Positions 1 to 10,463 are shown, counted from the stretch's first letter. The stretch: DNA of 64,000 nt from Bacillus glycinifermentans (GCF_001042475.2 NZ_LECW02000034.1:38348-102347); one strand, 5' to 3'. Program-made: numbers and translations. Notes: a model not told the origin generated them from the letters alone.

Positions 1-1498
1 TCGTCCCTTGAAATCGGGCGAGCGCCTCTTCGAGCACTTCTTTTGATTCGATGTCCAAATGGTTTGTCGGTTCATCGAGGATCAGCACGTTATGATGCTG
101 ATGGACAAGCTGGGCCAGGCGAAGGCGCATGCGCTCTCCTCCGCTTAAGTCCTTCACTTTTTTAAACACGGAGTGTCCGTAAAACAAAAACTTCGCCAGC
201 ATCATTCGGGCTTCGCCTTCGGTCGCAGTGACTTGATCGCGAAACTCAGCCAGGACGGAGTGCTCTTCATTCATTTCCGAGACATGCTGGGTCAGATGAG
301 CGACAGACAAACTGCTCCCAAGCTGCACCTCGCCGCTGTCAGCCGGCGCAGTACCGCTGATGATCGAAAGGAGCGTCGTTTTGCCGCTTCCGTTTTCGCC
401 GACGATGGCAACGCGGTCCTGAAAGCGGACATGCATGTGCAACCCGCTGAACAGCTCCCGTTTTCCAAAGCGCTTTTTCACATTTTCAAGCTTGACGACG
501 TCTTTTCCGCTTCGGTCGTTCATTTTGAAGGCGAGATCGATTTTCTTTCGGTCGAGTGCGGGCTTTTTTAGAACATCGATGCGCGCCAATGCCTTTTCCA
601 TGCTTTTGGCGCGGCGGTGCAGTCCCTCGTTTGAAGGATTGGCCCTGTTTGCCCATTCCTTCAGACGCTTGATCGTTTCCTTCATTTTTTTGATCTTTTT
701 TTGCTGGTCCTGATAATGCTGGAACTCTCTGATCAGGCGTTCTTCGCGCTCAATCGTATACCCGGAATAATCCCCCTGGTATACGTGAAGCTCTCCCTGG
801 TCGATTTCAAAAATGGACGTTGCGACATCATCCAAAAAATACCGGTCATGAGAAACGATGACCGCCGTCCCTTTGTACTGTTTGACAAATGTTGTGAGCC
901 ATTCGACCGCATCCAGATCCAAATGGTTTGTCGGCTCATCCAATAAAAGCAGATCGGGAGACGACAGCAAAAGCCTCGCCAAGCCGACTTTCGTCCGCTC
1001 TCCTCCGCTTACATCCCGCCATTTTGCATCAAGCAGACGGCTGATCTTCAAGCCGGCGGCGACGCGTTCGATTTGCGAGCTGATCTCGTAACCGCCTTTT
1101 TGCTGAAATTCGTCCTGCAGCGCACCATAGCGTTCAAGCAGCCGTTCGAGTGTTTCCGCGTCTTGTTCCTCTGCCAGCCGCCGTTCGATGGCAGACAGCT
1201 GGTTCTGTATATTCCATAATGAAGCAAACACATCAAACAGCAGCTCTTTTACCGTTTGTTCCCCGGCATGCGCCGCCGACTGCTTCAGCAAACCGGCCGA
1301 TATTCCCTTCTTCCATGTGACAAGTCCTTCATCAGGCTTCACTTGCCCGCTCATCAGCCTCAACAGCGTCGTTTTCCCTTCCCCATTGCGGCCGATCAGA
1401 CCGATTCGTTCGCCTTGTTTTATTTCGCATGACACTCCGCTGAGAACCGCATGTCCTCCATATGACTGTGTCACGTTTTGTACACTGCATACTGCCAT
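1..1498 (-). CDS. ABC-F family ATPase (partial, runs off left edge)
   Basis: ABC-F proteins are soluble twin-ATPase factors that bind the ribosomal E site; some translate stalled ribosomes, others protect against 50S antibiotics. The 499 codons visible show Walker A GRNGEGKTT (36-44), signature VSGGERTK (163-170), Walker B with DEPTNHLD (187-194), a linker of about 100 residues that would carry the P-site tRNA interaction motif, a second Walker A GENGSGKTT (368-376), signature LSGGERMR (451-458) and DEPTNHLD (475-482). No membrane segments. The ATG at 1498 follows a GGAGGAAGAG-type ribosome site. The C-terminus lies outside the window. The leader upstream contains an ORF and a terminator, typical of inducible resistance-type ABC-F genes, so a lincosamide/pleuromutilin-type role is plausible but inferred. 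It does not match VmlR as I remember it. Confidence 0.93.
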   Translation of the reverse strand, partial: MAVCSVQNVTQSYGGHAVLSGVSCEIKQGERIGLIGRNGEGKTTLLRLMSGQVKPDEGLVTWKKGISAGLLKQSAAHAGEQTVKELLFDVFASLWNIQNQLSAIERRLAEEQDAETLERLLERYGALQDEFQQKGGYEISSQIERVAAGLKISRLLDAKWRDVSGGERTKVGLARLLLSSPDLLLLDEPTNHLDLDAVEWLTTFVKQYKGTAVIVSHDRYFLDDVATSIFEIDQGELHVYQGDYSGYTIEREERLIREFQHYQDQQKKIKKMKETIKRLKEWANRANPSNEGLHRRAKSMEKALARIDVLKKPALDRKKIDLAFKMNDRSGKDVVKLENVKKRFGKRELFSGLHMHVRFQDRVAIVGENGSGKTTLLSIISGTAPADSGEVQLGSSLSVAHLTQHVSEMNEEHSVLAEFRDQVTATEGEARMMLAKFLFYGHSVFKKVKDLSGGERMRLRLAQLVHQHHNVLILDEPTNHLDIESKEVLEEALARFQGT

Positions 1499-1537
1499 GA
1501 ATCTCTTCCTCCGTTTCGCGAAGAGACATCCGGCCAT

Positions 1538-1569
1538 AAAAAAAACGGCAGAGCTAACATGCTGCCGTC
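1538..1569 (-). terminator. leader terminator (attenuator) of the ABC-F gene
   Basis: A 7-bp stem (ACGGCAG/CTGCCGT on the transcribed strand) followed by eight U residues lies only about 40 nt before the ABC-F start codon and downstream of the leader ORF. Its position between leader and gene makes premature termination likely in the uninduced state. Confidence 0.75.
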
Positions 1570-1612
1570 AAGATCAAAAAGCAGTTAAAATCCGATTGTG
1601 GGCAGATGTCTC

Positions 1613-1747
1613 TCACTGGTATTTTTTCCTCATGAATGTGTAAAAAAGGGCAGACTGATCCCGTAATACGCATTCTCCGGAAAAAATTGCGCGACAAATA
1701 TACAAGTGGGCTTGCACGTCTGTCATGCGCTTACCAGTTTGATTCAT
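1613..1747 (-). CDS. 44-aa leader peptide ORF upstream of ABC-F gene
   Basis: ATG at 1747 follows a near-perfect AAAGGAGGTGG ribosome site; 44 codons then TGA at 1613-1615. The peptide begins MNQTGKRMTDVQ and ends FMRKKYQ. It sits between a good promoter and the attenuator hairpin. I know no homologue. The likely role is as a translated sensor: ribosome stalling on it would alter folding of the leader RNA and let polymerase pass the terminator. Too short for most gene finders. Confidence 0.6.
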   Translation of the reverse strand: MNQTGKRMTDVQAHLYICRAIFSGECVLRDQSALFYTFMRKKYQ

Positions 1748-1773
1748 CTTTTCCACCTCCTTTACATACATCC

Positions 1774-1802
1774 AATATATGAAAAACAAAACAGAAAGTC
1801 AA
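1774..1802 (-). promoter_or_regulatory. sigma-A promoter of leader ORF/ABC-F
   Basis: On the minus strand, -35 TTGACT (1802-1797) and -10 TATATT (1779-1774) are separated by 17 bp, placing the start near 1767, just upstream of the leader ORF ribosome site. Confidence 0.7.
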
Positions 1803-1808
1803 TCGCAA

Positions 1809-1834
1809 AAAGCCGGCCACTAGGGTGCCGGCTG
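1809..1834 (-). terminator. terminator after yhcX
   Basis: AGCCGGC/GCCGGCT stem with a U-run on the minus strand, 9 nt past the yhcX stop. Confidence 0.75.
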
Positions 1835-1842
1835 TTCACACG

Positions 1843-3377
1843 TTATTTTTTATAATGAATCCGGTAAATGTCGTGGCGTCTGTCTTTCAGCTGACGGACC
1901 GTACCGTCTTGGCGCTGCCTTCTGAGAATTTCCAGATCGACGTCGCCGATGACGACCATTTCAATGTTCGGATTGCATTCGCCGAAGATTCCGTCCCTTG
2001 CAAATTCAAAATCGGAAGGCGCAAAAATCGCCGATTGCGCATATTGAATATCCATGTTTTCTGTTTGCGGCAGGTTTCCGACCGTCCCGGAAATGACGGT
2101 GTACACTTGGTTTTCCACAGCTCTCGCCTGAGCGCAGTATCTGACGCGCAAATACCCTTGGCGGTCTTCTGTACAGAAGGGCGTGAAGATGATCTTCGCG
2201 CCTTTTTCCGTTGCGATTCTGGCAAGCTCGGGGAACTCGATGTCATAGCAAATCTGAATCGCGATCTTTCCGCAATCTGTGTCAAACACACGCACCTCGT
2301 CTCCCCTGCTGATCCCCCACCATTTCCGTTCATTCGGCGTGATATGAAGCTTATATTGCTTTTCAATCGTGCCGTCTCTTCTGAATAGATAAGCAATGTT
2401 GTAGATTTTCCCTTCCTCTTCGACAAAATGGGAGCCGCCGATAATATTGACGTTGTATTTGACGGCAAGGTCTGTGAACAAGCTGATGTAATCCTCCGTA
2501 TATTCGGTAATCCGCTGAACGGCAAGGCTCGGGGAACGCTCCTCAAGAAAAGACATCAGCTGCGTCGTGAAAATTTCCGGATAAACAGCAAAATCGGCTC
2601 CCGCGTCTGATGCGACATCTGCATAGTACTCGATGGTTGGCGAACTCTTCAAACGAATGAATCTGCTTCATTTCGTATTGAATCACGCAAATCCTTACCG
2701 GGAAGGCCGATTTGTAGTAGCGTTTGCTTTGCGGCATATAGTCGACATTATTCCACTCCATCAATGTCGCATATTTGCTATGCCTTGTCATCCGGCAGAT
2801 AGTTCGGATTGATCCTCATCATCGTAAAGCCGTTCAGCAGCTGAAACGACAGCACCGGATCATAAATCTGATGGTGAATGACCTGTTCGACGTACTGCCT
2901 CGGCGTCATCTCAGAGGCGTATTTGTGATAGTTCGGAATCCGGCCGCCGATGATGATGCTCTTTAAGTTGAGCCGCCTCGCCAGATCCTTTCGCGCTTCA
3001 TAAAGGCGGTGGCCGATTTTCATTCTTCTGTATTCGGGATGAACCATCACTTCAATGCCGTACATGTTCAGGCCGTCGGGGTTGTGATTCGTAATATAGC
3101 CGTCATCTGTGATATCCTGCCATGTATGACGGTCGTCATATTCGTCAAAATTGATCAAGAGGCTGGAGCAGGAGCCGATCACTTCCCCTTCAAGCTCCGC
3201 ACAGAACTGCCCTTCCGGAAAATACTGAAGATGGCTTTCCAGATGCTCCCGCTTCCAAGGAACCATCCCCGGAAAACAAAGCTCCTGAAGCTCAATGATG
3301 CTTTCAATGTCTTTTTCTTCGATATTGCGGATGACGATCTTTTTTTCAAAACGGGAAAGATCCAATTTTTCAGACAC
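1843..3377 (-). pseudogene. yhcX: yhcX: GNAT acetyltransferase-nitrilase fusion, broken by two frameshifts
   Basis: YhcX is a roughly 513-residue protein with an N-terminal GNAT acetyltransferase and C-terminal carbon-nitrogen hydrolase (nitrilase superfamily). Here it is spread over three frames. Frame one starts at GTG 3377 (ribosome site AGGAGGAAGAGAC) and reads through the GNAT part to ...NYLPDDKA, then hits a stop at 2778. The homologous reading continues as SKYATLMEWNNVDYMPQSK in a second frame (about 2780-2640) and then as [13 protein letters not shown] in a third frame to the stop at 1843. The hydrolase triad regions are intact: Glu in YPEIF, Lys in [10 protein letters not shown], Cys in [11 protein letters not shown]. 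Each junction fits loss of two bases or gain of one. The frameshifts may be real or sequencing errors. Confidence 0.88.
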
Positions 3378-3399
3378 GTCTCTTCCTCCTCTCGCTTGG

Positions 3400-4062
3400 C
3401 TAAGCTTGATCAGACACTTTTTTGATAAGCTGTTCCAACTCCATTTCCGCCATCGATTCAAGGCGGTGATCATAATGCTCGAACAGCAGGCTTTTCGTCA
3501 CTTTATTCGGCACGATGACACACTTCATTCCAGCGCGCTTTGCCGCCATCGATCCGTTGACGGAATCCTCGAAAGCGAGGCATTCCCCAGGCTGTACGCC
3601 GAGGCACTCGGCTGTCTGCAAGTACAGCTCCGGATTCGGCTTGACCTCCTCAACGTCATCGGCCGTTCTGATGCATTCAAAATCGTCGTACAGGCCGATC
3701 TGCTTCAAATGCTGTGATACCCATTTATAATCAGAGCTTGACGCAAGGCCGATTTTTAGTCCGAGTTCTTTTGCCGCCGTCAAGTAGGCCTCGACTCCGG
3801 GGCGCGCTTTTTCGCTTTCAAGCCGTTTCAAAAAGCGTTCTTTCCGCAAGCTTTCCAGCCTTTCCTGATCAAGCTTCTTTTGCACCTGTTCTTCCAGGTA
3901 AACAAAAGGCTGAAAGCCTGCAGCCGTTCCGATCACCTTCCCCCATACCGACATCGGAAGAGCTGAGCCGTGCTCTTCAAAAATTTCTTGAAGCACTTCA
4001 TAATCGTGTGTTTCTGTATCTAAAATAAGGCCGTCAAAATCAAAGATCACTGCTTTTATCAT
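3400..4062 (-). CDS. yhcW: HAD-superfamily phosphatase YhcW (beta-phosphoglucomutase-like)
   Basis: 220-residue cytoplasmic HAD hydrolase. Motif I DFDGLILDTE (residues 8-17) supplies the nucleophile and acid/base aspartates; motif II is the S in GLASSS (near 112); the lysine in EVKPNPE and the acidic pair in AFEDSVNG complete motifs III and IV. A helical cap lies between motifs I and II, as in beta-phosphoglucomutase-type enzymes. Start at ATG 4062 (MIKAVIFDFDG) rather than the upstream in-frame ATG, because it matches the B. subtilis length. Ends 22 nt before the start of yhcX and probably shares its transcript. Exact substrate not deducible; a sugar or nucleotide phosphate is likely. Confidence 0.92.
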   Translation of the reverse strand: MIKAVIFDFDGLILDTETHDYEVLQEIFEEHGSALPMSVWGKVIGTAAGFQPFVYLEEQVQKKLDQERLESLRKERFLKRLESEKARPGVEAYLTAAKELGLKIGLASSSDYKWVSQHLKQIGLYDDFECIRTADDVEEVKPNPELYLQTAECLGVQPGECLAFEDSVNGSMAAKRAGMKCVIVPNKVTKSLLFEHYDHRLESMAEMELEQLIKKVSDQA

Positions 4063-4161
4063 CGTGCTTTGTCCAACTCCTTTTGCCTGTTTGCACACTA
4101 ATTGTATCCTTCTTACTTTCCCTTGAAAAGCCCGGAGCATTCAAAAATGTTATGTTAAACA

Positions 4162-4194
4162 CAAGAAGAGCCTGCTCATTTCGGCAAGCTCTTT
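4162..4194 (-). terminator. terminator after yhcV
   Basis: Imperfect stem AAGAGC.TGC/GCA.GCTCTT beside the yhcV stop. A-rich flanks on both sides; serves the minus-strand gene. Confidence 0.55.
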
Positions 4195-4199
4195 TTGCT

Positions 4200-4625
4200 T
4201 TATTGCGTTTGAGTCGGAGTGGAAATGTTCGTGAGCGCCTGTCCCGCAGACTCGTTTGACAACTCGTTTACCGCGAGGTCCCCAAGCGCGACAATGCCGA
4301 CTAAATGATTGTTATCCACAATCGGCAGACGCCGGATTTGACTCTGTGCCATAAGGTGTGACGCTTCTTCAAGGCTCATGTTCGGATTGCCTGATACAAC
4401 ATCCGTCGTCATGACATCAGAGACCGGTGTCTGGCCGTCCTGGCCTTGAGCCGTGGTTCTGAGCGTAATGTCGCGATCAGTGATCATCCCTTTCAATACA
4501 CCCTGGTCAACGACCGGAATCGCTCCGACATTATGCCGGCTCATCAGTTCCGCCGCTTCTTTTACCGTCTGATTCGATGAAACCGTCACCACCTGCTTTG
4601 ACATCGCATTGCTGACTTTATTCAA
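4200..4625 (-). CDS. yhcV: tandem CBS-domain protein YhcV
   Basis: 141 residues consisting of a Bateman module: CBS1 (about 10-65, with VGAIPVVDQG and TDRDITLRT) and CBS2 (about 75-130, with IRRLPIVDNNHLVGIVALGDLA). CBS pairs bind adenine nucleotides and act as sensors or regulators; no catalytic domain is present. Start chosen at TTG 4625, preceded by AAAGGGGTG, giving the length of the B. subtilis protein (140 aa); the longer frame upstream shows no conserved sequence. Stands alone between terminators. In B. subtilis the homologue is linked to forespore expression; no promoter could be verified here. Confidence 0.88.
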   Translation of the reverse strand: MNKVSNAMSKQVVTVSSNQTVKEAAELMSRHNVGAIPVVDQGVLKGMITDRDITLRTTAQGQDGQTPVSDVMTTDVVSGNPNMSLEEASHLMAQSQIRRLPIVDNNHLVGIVALGDLAVNELSNESAGQALTNISTPTQTQ

Positions 4626-4733
4626 TAGACTGCACCCCTTTCGGTTGTTAGTATGCACAGACAACGAACAGGCTACAAAGGAAGTTGAAACCATCCTTGT
4701 GTTTTTCGTATTTTTCCTTTATAGTCTTTTCAT

Positions 4734-4767
4734 AAAAAAGAAGAGCTCTCCCCTGGGGGAAAGCTCA
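4734..4767 (-). terminator. terminator after yhcU
   Basis: Stem GAGCT.TCCCC/GGGGA.AGCTC followed by a U-rich tract on the minus strand, directly abutting the yhcU stop. Confidence 0.75.
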
Positions 4768-5130
4768 TTACATCAGCAATTCCTGTTTTTCACTGTGCGG
4801 GATATGGAAGTCGGACGATGTTAACGGAAAGTGCAGGCCGCAAGTATTGAGCTTCCGGCTGTTTTTATCAAAAAGCTCGCGGTCTTTTAATACCCATTGT
4901 CGTTTCGATTTTGTAAGCAATGTGTGGATCAGCTGCAGGCTGGTGATGATCTGAAATGCTTCATCGAGCGTCCCCTTGTATACATGCTCCTTAAAATCGA
5001 GCACACCCTGCTGTTTCAGCTCTTTCAATTGTTGTTTGCTAAAGTAAATCGGAAATACTTGATAAAGCTCTGAGACAAGTTCTTCAATATAGATTTCCTG
5101 TTCTTCTGTTGCTGCTTTCACAATGCGCAT
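4768..5130 (-). CDS. yhcU: conserved hypothetical protein YhcU (DUF5365-like)
   Basis: 120 residues, soluble, acidic to neutral, largely helical; begins MRIVKAATEEQEIYIEEL and ends SEKQELLM. No signal peptide, membrane span or catalytic motif. Start at ATG 5130 with AAGGGTG upstream; a GTG nine bases earlier is possible. Matches B. subtilis YhcU by sequence and by position between yhcV and yhcT. Function unknown. Confidence 0.82.
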   Translation of the reverse strand: MRIVKAATEEQEIYIEELVSELYQVFPIYFSKQQLKELKQQGVLDFKEHVYKGTLDEAFQIITSLQLIHTLLTKSKRQWVLKDRELFDKNSRKLNTCGLHFPLTSSDFHIPHSEKQELLM

Positions 5131-5251
5131 ATGTATCACCCTTCATCCCTTGTTGAAATCTCTTCAAACAGAATAGCATACAAAAACCCGGGGTTGTGGA
5201 GGTAAGTGTTTCCTGACGGCTGAAAGGCTTTAGACAGAAAGGAGAGTAAAA

Positions 5252-6163
5252 ATGAACCAACAATATCACGGCTTGACTTTCCTTGCAGGCAGCCGCCACG
5301 ACGGCGGCCATTTGTTTACGTTTTTGAAGCAGGAAACGAAGGCTTCAAAGCCGGTCATTCAATATTGGACCGCCAATCAAAAAATAAAAATCAATCATAA
5401 AGCGGTATCTGACAACGTGCGGCTGAAAAAAGGGGACAGAATCGACATCGATCTTAGAGAAGAAGAAGACAGCGGCGTTATCCCTGAGTACGGCGAACTG
5501 TCCGTTTTATTCGAGGACGACCATATGCTGATCGTGAACAAGCCCCCTGGCATGGCGACGCATCCTAATGAAAAGGGGCAGACAGGAACGCTCAGCAATC
5601 TTGTCGCATTCTACGATCAAACAAACGGGGCAGAACGAAAAATCCGCCATGTCCATCGCCTTGATAAAGATACGAGCGGGGCGGTCGTATTCGCCAGGCA
5701 CCGCCTTGCCCACGCACTATTGGACGAACAGCTGCAAAGGAAAGAGCTCGCAAGAACATACATCGCCATAGCGGAAGGCGCCTTCAAAAACAAAAAGGGA
5801 ACCATTGCAAACCCGATCGGGAAGGACAGATACCATCCTGTCAGAAGACGGGTATCCCCGACAGGACAGCCGGCCGTCACCCATTATGAAGTAAAAGGCT
5901 ACCGGCCAAAATACGATGTCTCATTGTGCGAGCTGCGGCTCGAAACGGGCAGAACCCATCAAATCCGGGTTCACCTTTCCCATCTCGGCCATCCCATTTC
6001 AGGAGACGCGCTGTACGGCGGCTCAACCGGCCTCCTGAAAAGGCAGGCGCTGCACGCCGCAGAAATCATCGTCACCCATCCGATCAGCGGTGAACGTCTG
6101 ACCGTCAAAGCTCCGCTTCCCGATGATTTGAAAACCGCTGCCGCAAAAGCGGAACTGCTATGA
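5252..6163 (+). CDS. yhcT: RluA-family 23S/tRNA pseudouridine synthase YhcT
   Basis: 303 residues. Converts uridine to pseudouridine in RNA; exact target site unknown. An N-terminal S4-like segment (about 15-80) precedes the catalytic domain, which carries the hallmark HRLDKDTSGAVVFAR with catalytic Asp in RLDKDTSG (near residue 136) and the later motif LETGRTHQIRVHLSHLGHPISGD (about 230-250). ATG 5252 follows GAAAGGAGAGTAAAA. It is the only plus-strand gene in this stretch and is divergent from yhcU. Confidence 0.94.
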   Translation: MNQQYHGLTFLAGSRHDGGHLFTFLKQETKASKPVIQYWTANQKIKINHKAVSDNVRLKKGDRIDIDLREEEDSGVIPEYGELSVLFEDDHMLIVNKPPGMATHPNEKGQTGTLSNLVAFYDQTNGAERKIRHVHRLDKDTSGAVVFARHRLAHALLDEQLQRKELARTYIAIAEGAFKNKKGTIANPIGKDRYHPVRRRVSPTGQPAVTHYEVKGYRPKYDVSLCELRLETGRTHQIRVHLSHLGHPISGDALYGGSTGLLKRQALHAAEIIVTHPISGERLTVKAPLPDDLKTAAAKAELL

Positions 6164-6168
6164 TCACT

Positions 6169-6212
6169 CAAAAAAGGATGATCCCGTGAAGTTTTTAGGA
6201 TCATCCTTTTTC
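6169..6212. terminator. bidirectional terminator between yhcT and opuCD
   Basis: AAAAAGGATGATCC/GGATCATCCTTTTT perfect 14-bp arms with A- and T-runs on both sides, between two convergent genes. Confidence 0.9.
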
Positions 6213-6213
6213 A

Positions 6214-6873
6214 TTAAGCTTTTTTTCCCTTTAGCGGAGAAAGTGTCCGTTCCAGCCAGCTCATGAGAAGATCGGCGATAATCGCCATGAGGGCGGTCGG
6301 GATCGCCCCCGCCAAAATAATCGCCGTTCCGTTTGTTGCATTTGATCCCCTGACGATGATATCGCCAAGACCGCCCGCCCCGACGAATGTTCCGATTGCC
6401 GTTATTCCGATCGCGATGACAAGCGCAGTTCTCAAGCCTGCCATGATGACGGACAGGGCAAGCGGAAGCTCCACCATCCGTAGCACCTGCAATTTCGTCA
6501 TGCCCATCGCTTTCGCGGCTTCTAAATAGGCGTGGTCAATGCTTTTGATCCCAGTATAAGTGTTCCTGATAATCGGCAAAAGCGAATAGAGAAACAGCGA
6601 GACGATCACCGTATTCGCTCCGAGGCCAAGCACAAGCATCAAAACGGCGAGCATCGCCAGTGCCGGAATCGTTTGTATCACATTCGTTACGGCAAAGATC
6701 CAGCCGCTCAATGTTTGATAGCGGGCGATGAAAATTCCCGCCGGAATGCCGGCAATTGCCGCAAACAGCACGCCGTAGGCGGCCATCAGAAAATGCCTGT
6801 AACATTCTTCAAGAACATAGCCGCCGTTATGCGCATAATACGTGCCAAGCTGCTGCAAGACATCCATTGCCAT
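6214..6873 (-). CDS. opuCD: glycine betaine/carnitine/choline ABC permease (OpuCD type)
   Basis: 219-residue inner-membrane permease with about five to six hydrophobic helices and the BPD_transp_1 EAA-like segment (ATNVIQTIPALAMLAVL and AAKAMGMTKLQVLRMVELPLALSVIMAG). Last gene of a four-gene osmoprotectant importer, so it forms the membrane pore with OpuCB and is energised by OpuCA. ATG 6873 follows GGAGGGATCG. The sequence matches B. subtilis OpuC/OpuB components; which of the two paralogous systems it corresponds to is less certain than the function. Confidence 0.88.
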   Translation of the reverse strand: MAMDVLQQLGTYYAHNGGYVLEECYRHFLMAAYGVLFAAIAGIPAGIFIARYQTLSGWIFAVTNVIQTIPALAMLAVLMLVLGLGANTVIVSLFLYSLLPIIRNTYTGIKSIDHAYLEAAKAMGMTKLQVLRMVELPLALSVIMAGLRTALVIAIGITAIGTFVGAGGLGDIIVRGSNATNGTAIILAGAIPTALMAIIADLLMSWLERTLSPLKGKKA

Positions 6874-6886
6874 CGATCCCTCCGTT

Positions 6887-8458
<1,572 letters not shown>

Positions 8459-8466
<8 letters not shown>

Positions 8467-9613
8467 ACGAAGCACCTCCTGCGCTCAGCAGATTTTCTTC
8501 TCCCCAAATCGATTCGTATACGATTTCGACGAGGCTCGCTCTTGTGACGATGCCTGTGAGGCGGTTGTGTTCATCGACGACAGGCACATATTTGATGCCC
8601 CGTTTTAAAATTTTCCTTACGGTATCGCGAAGAAGCTCGTGTTTTTTCACCGTATAAATGTCGGTATGGACGACCTCGCCGACGAGCTTTGCTTTTCTTC
8701 GCATCTGATCGATGATTTCAACATCGACATATCCGCGAAACCGCCGCTTTTCATCGATGACAAGCAGCGAGTCGACGCGATGCCGCCTCATGATCTGAAT
8801 CGCCTCTGACAACGTTTTATCAGCCGTTACGGTGACTGGATCGGCATTCATGATCTGTTCCACACGTTCGATTTCGGGGGTCGATTGAATGAGCCTGTCT
8901 TTTCCGATAAAATCTTCGACAAAATCGTTTGCAGGGTACCGCAAGATGTCATCTGGAGTGCCGACCTGGACGATCCCGCCGTCTTTTAAAATGACAATCC
9001 GGTCCGCAAGCTTGATCGCTTCATCCATATCATGGGTCACAAAAACGATCGTTTTGTTCAAGGTTTTCTGCAATTTTTTAAACTCTTCCTGGAGCGTATC
9101 ACGGGTAATCGGATCAAGCGCGCCGAACGGTTCATCCATTAAAATCAACGGCGGCCCGGCGGCGAGCGCCCGCAAAACGCCGATTCTCTGCTGCTGACCC
9201 CCGCTCAGTTCGTGAGGGTAGCGGTCCAAATACTCCGGCCCCATATCAACGAGCTGTAACAGATCGCGCGCCCGTTCTTTCCGTTTTTCCTGAGGCCATT
9301 TCAGCAGCTTCGGAACGAGCGAAATGTTCTCCTGAATCGTCATGTGCGGAAAAAGCCCGATTTGCTGAATGACATAGCCGATCTTTCGGCGAAGCTTGAC
9401 GGCGTCCTGAGTCATGATATTTTCACCGTCAATATAGATGCTGCCTGACGTCGGTTCGATCAGGCGGTTGATCATTTTCATCGTCGTCGTTTTTCCGCAG
9501 CCGCTCGGGCCGATGAAACAGATAAATTCGCCTTTTGCGATGTCCAAATGAATGCCGTTAACAGCTTTTTTGCCTCCTTTATACACCTTTGAGACGTTTT
9601 CCAGTTTTAGCAA
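8459..9613 (-). CDS. opuCA: osmoprotectant ABC ATPase with CBS domains (OpuCA type)
   Basis: 384 residues. ATPase domain with Walker A GPSGCGKTT (near 35-43), Q-loop VIQQIGLFPHM, signature LSGGQQQR, Walker B LILMDEP and H-loop THD; C-terminal tandem CBS domains (about 250-370, e.g. MRRHRVDSLLVIDE and ILKRGIKYVPVVDE), which in OpuA-type transporters gate activity by ionic strength. TTG 9613 is the start that aligns with the B. subtilis N-terminus and follows GGAGGTG; no ATG is available. First gene of the operon, downstream of a candidate operator. Confidence 0.9.
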
Positions 9614-9651
9614 CAACTGCACCTCCACAATTTTGTTAAAAATATTAAAAT

Positions 9652-9689
9652 CGTTAAATTTATTTTTGTTTTTTCAGAAAAATTTAACG
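9652..9689. promoter_or_regulatory. 10-bp inverted repeat, candidate operator of opuC operon
   Basis: CGTTAAATTT (9652-9661) and AAATTTAACG (9680-9689) are perfect inverted arms separated by 18 bp, between a TATAAT-like -10 (9700-9695, minus strand) and the opuCA ribosome site. B. subtilis opuC/opuB operons are controlled by GbsR/OpcR-type repressors; assigning this site to such a repressor is inference. Confidence 0.55.
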
Positions 9690-9856
9690 TTTATATTATA
9701 AATGATCATCTGAAAAACCTAAAGCTGATGAAGCGGCCATATTAGATGTGAAATATTTGTGAATGCAAGTGTCCTCTGTTCAACTGCCGTATCCTCAAGT
9801 TTGCTCCATATTCCTTTGGAATCCTCGTGAAATAAGCAATTTGTCACGAATAAGAA

Positions 9857-9883
9857 AACGGCTGTCAGCCATGTGACAGCCGT
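9857..9883 (-). terminator. terminator after yhcS
   Basis: AACGGCTGTCA/TGACAGCCGTT perfect stem with a U-run on the minus strand, just past the sortase stop. Confidence 0.88.
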
Positions 9884-9890
9884 TGCTTTC

Positions 9891-10463
9891 TTAAAGCGGC
9901 TTCGCGTATATAATGTAGCGCTGCGGCGCGTTTCCGATGTAAGAAAACGGATAACACGTCGTCAACACCAATTCCTCTTTTTTGTTTTGCAGCGTGATGA
10001 TCGAAGTATCGTCTTGGTCAACGATTTTTGTTTTGATGATTTCGTATGCATAACGGCCATACGGCATTTCTACTTCCAGCCGGTCTCCGAGTTCAAGCTC
10101 CCCCGTTCTGCGAAAAACCGTGTCCCTGTGCCCGGAAAGAACGATTTGGCCGTTCTGCTTAGGATAGTAGCTGCCTTTATAATGGCCGACGCCTTTTTCT
10201 AAATCATCAGCACTCGTACCTTCCACGATCGGCAATTCGGCCTTTAATCTCGGAATGTATAAAATGCCGACAGCTTCTCCCATTGCAGGTTTGAACGATT
10301 CGGCAGACGATCCGTCAAGGGAGCCTCCCGCGGCGACCGCCTTTTTGGCATCTGTCAATGAATCTCCCGTTTGCCTGTTCGTGTCGTATATTTTCCAGCC
10401 GCCGTAAACGATAATCAATAAACCGGCTGCAATAAGCAGCAAAGAAAACACCTTCATTTTCAT
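9891..10463 (-). CDS. yhcS: class D sortase YhcS
   Basis: 190-residue membrane-anchored transpeptidase that attaches LPxTx proteins to peptidoglycan. N-terminal helix (about 5-25, VFSLLLIAAGLLIIVYGG), then a sortase barrel with catalytic His in SGHRD (near 121), catalytic Cys in LTTCYPF (near 171) and Arg in PQRYI (near 183). The start overlaps the yhcR stop by 4 nt (ATGA), so nuclease and sortase are translationally coupled, as in B. subtilis, where YhcR is a substrate of YhcS. Confidence 0.93.
   Translation of the reverse strand: MKMKVFSLLLIAAGLLIIVYGGWKIYDTNRQTGDSLTDAKKAVAAGGSLDGSSAESFKPAMGEAVGILYIPRLKAELPIVEGTSADDLEKGVGHYKGSYYPKQNGQIVLSGHRDTVFRRTGELELGDRLEVEMPYGRYAYEIIKTKIVDQDDTSIITLQNKKEELVLTTCYPFSYIGNAPQRYIIYAKPL

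Noticed and set aside
173..1643. Plus-strand ORFs over the ABC-F gene
   Set aside because: Shadows of a clear minus-strand ABC-F frame; no ribosome sites or domains.
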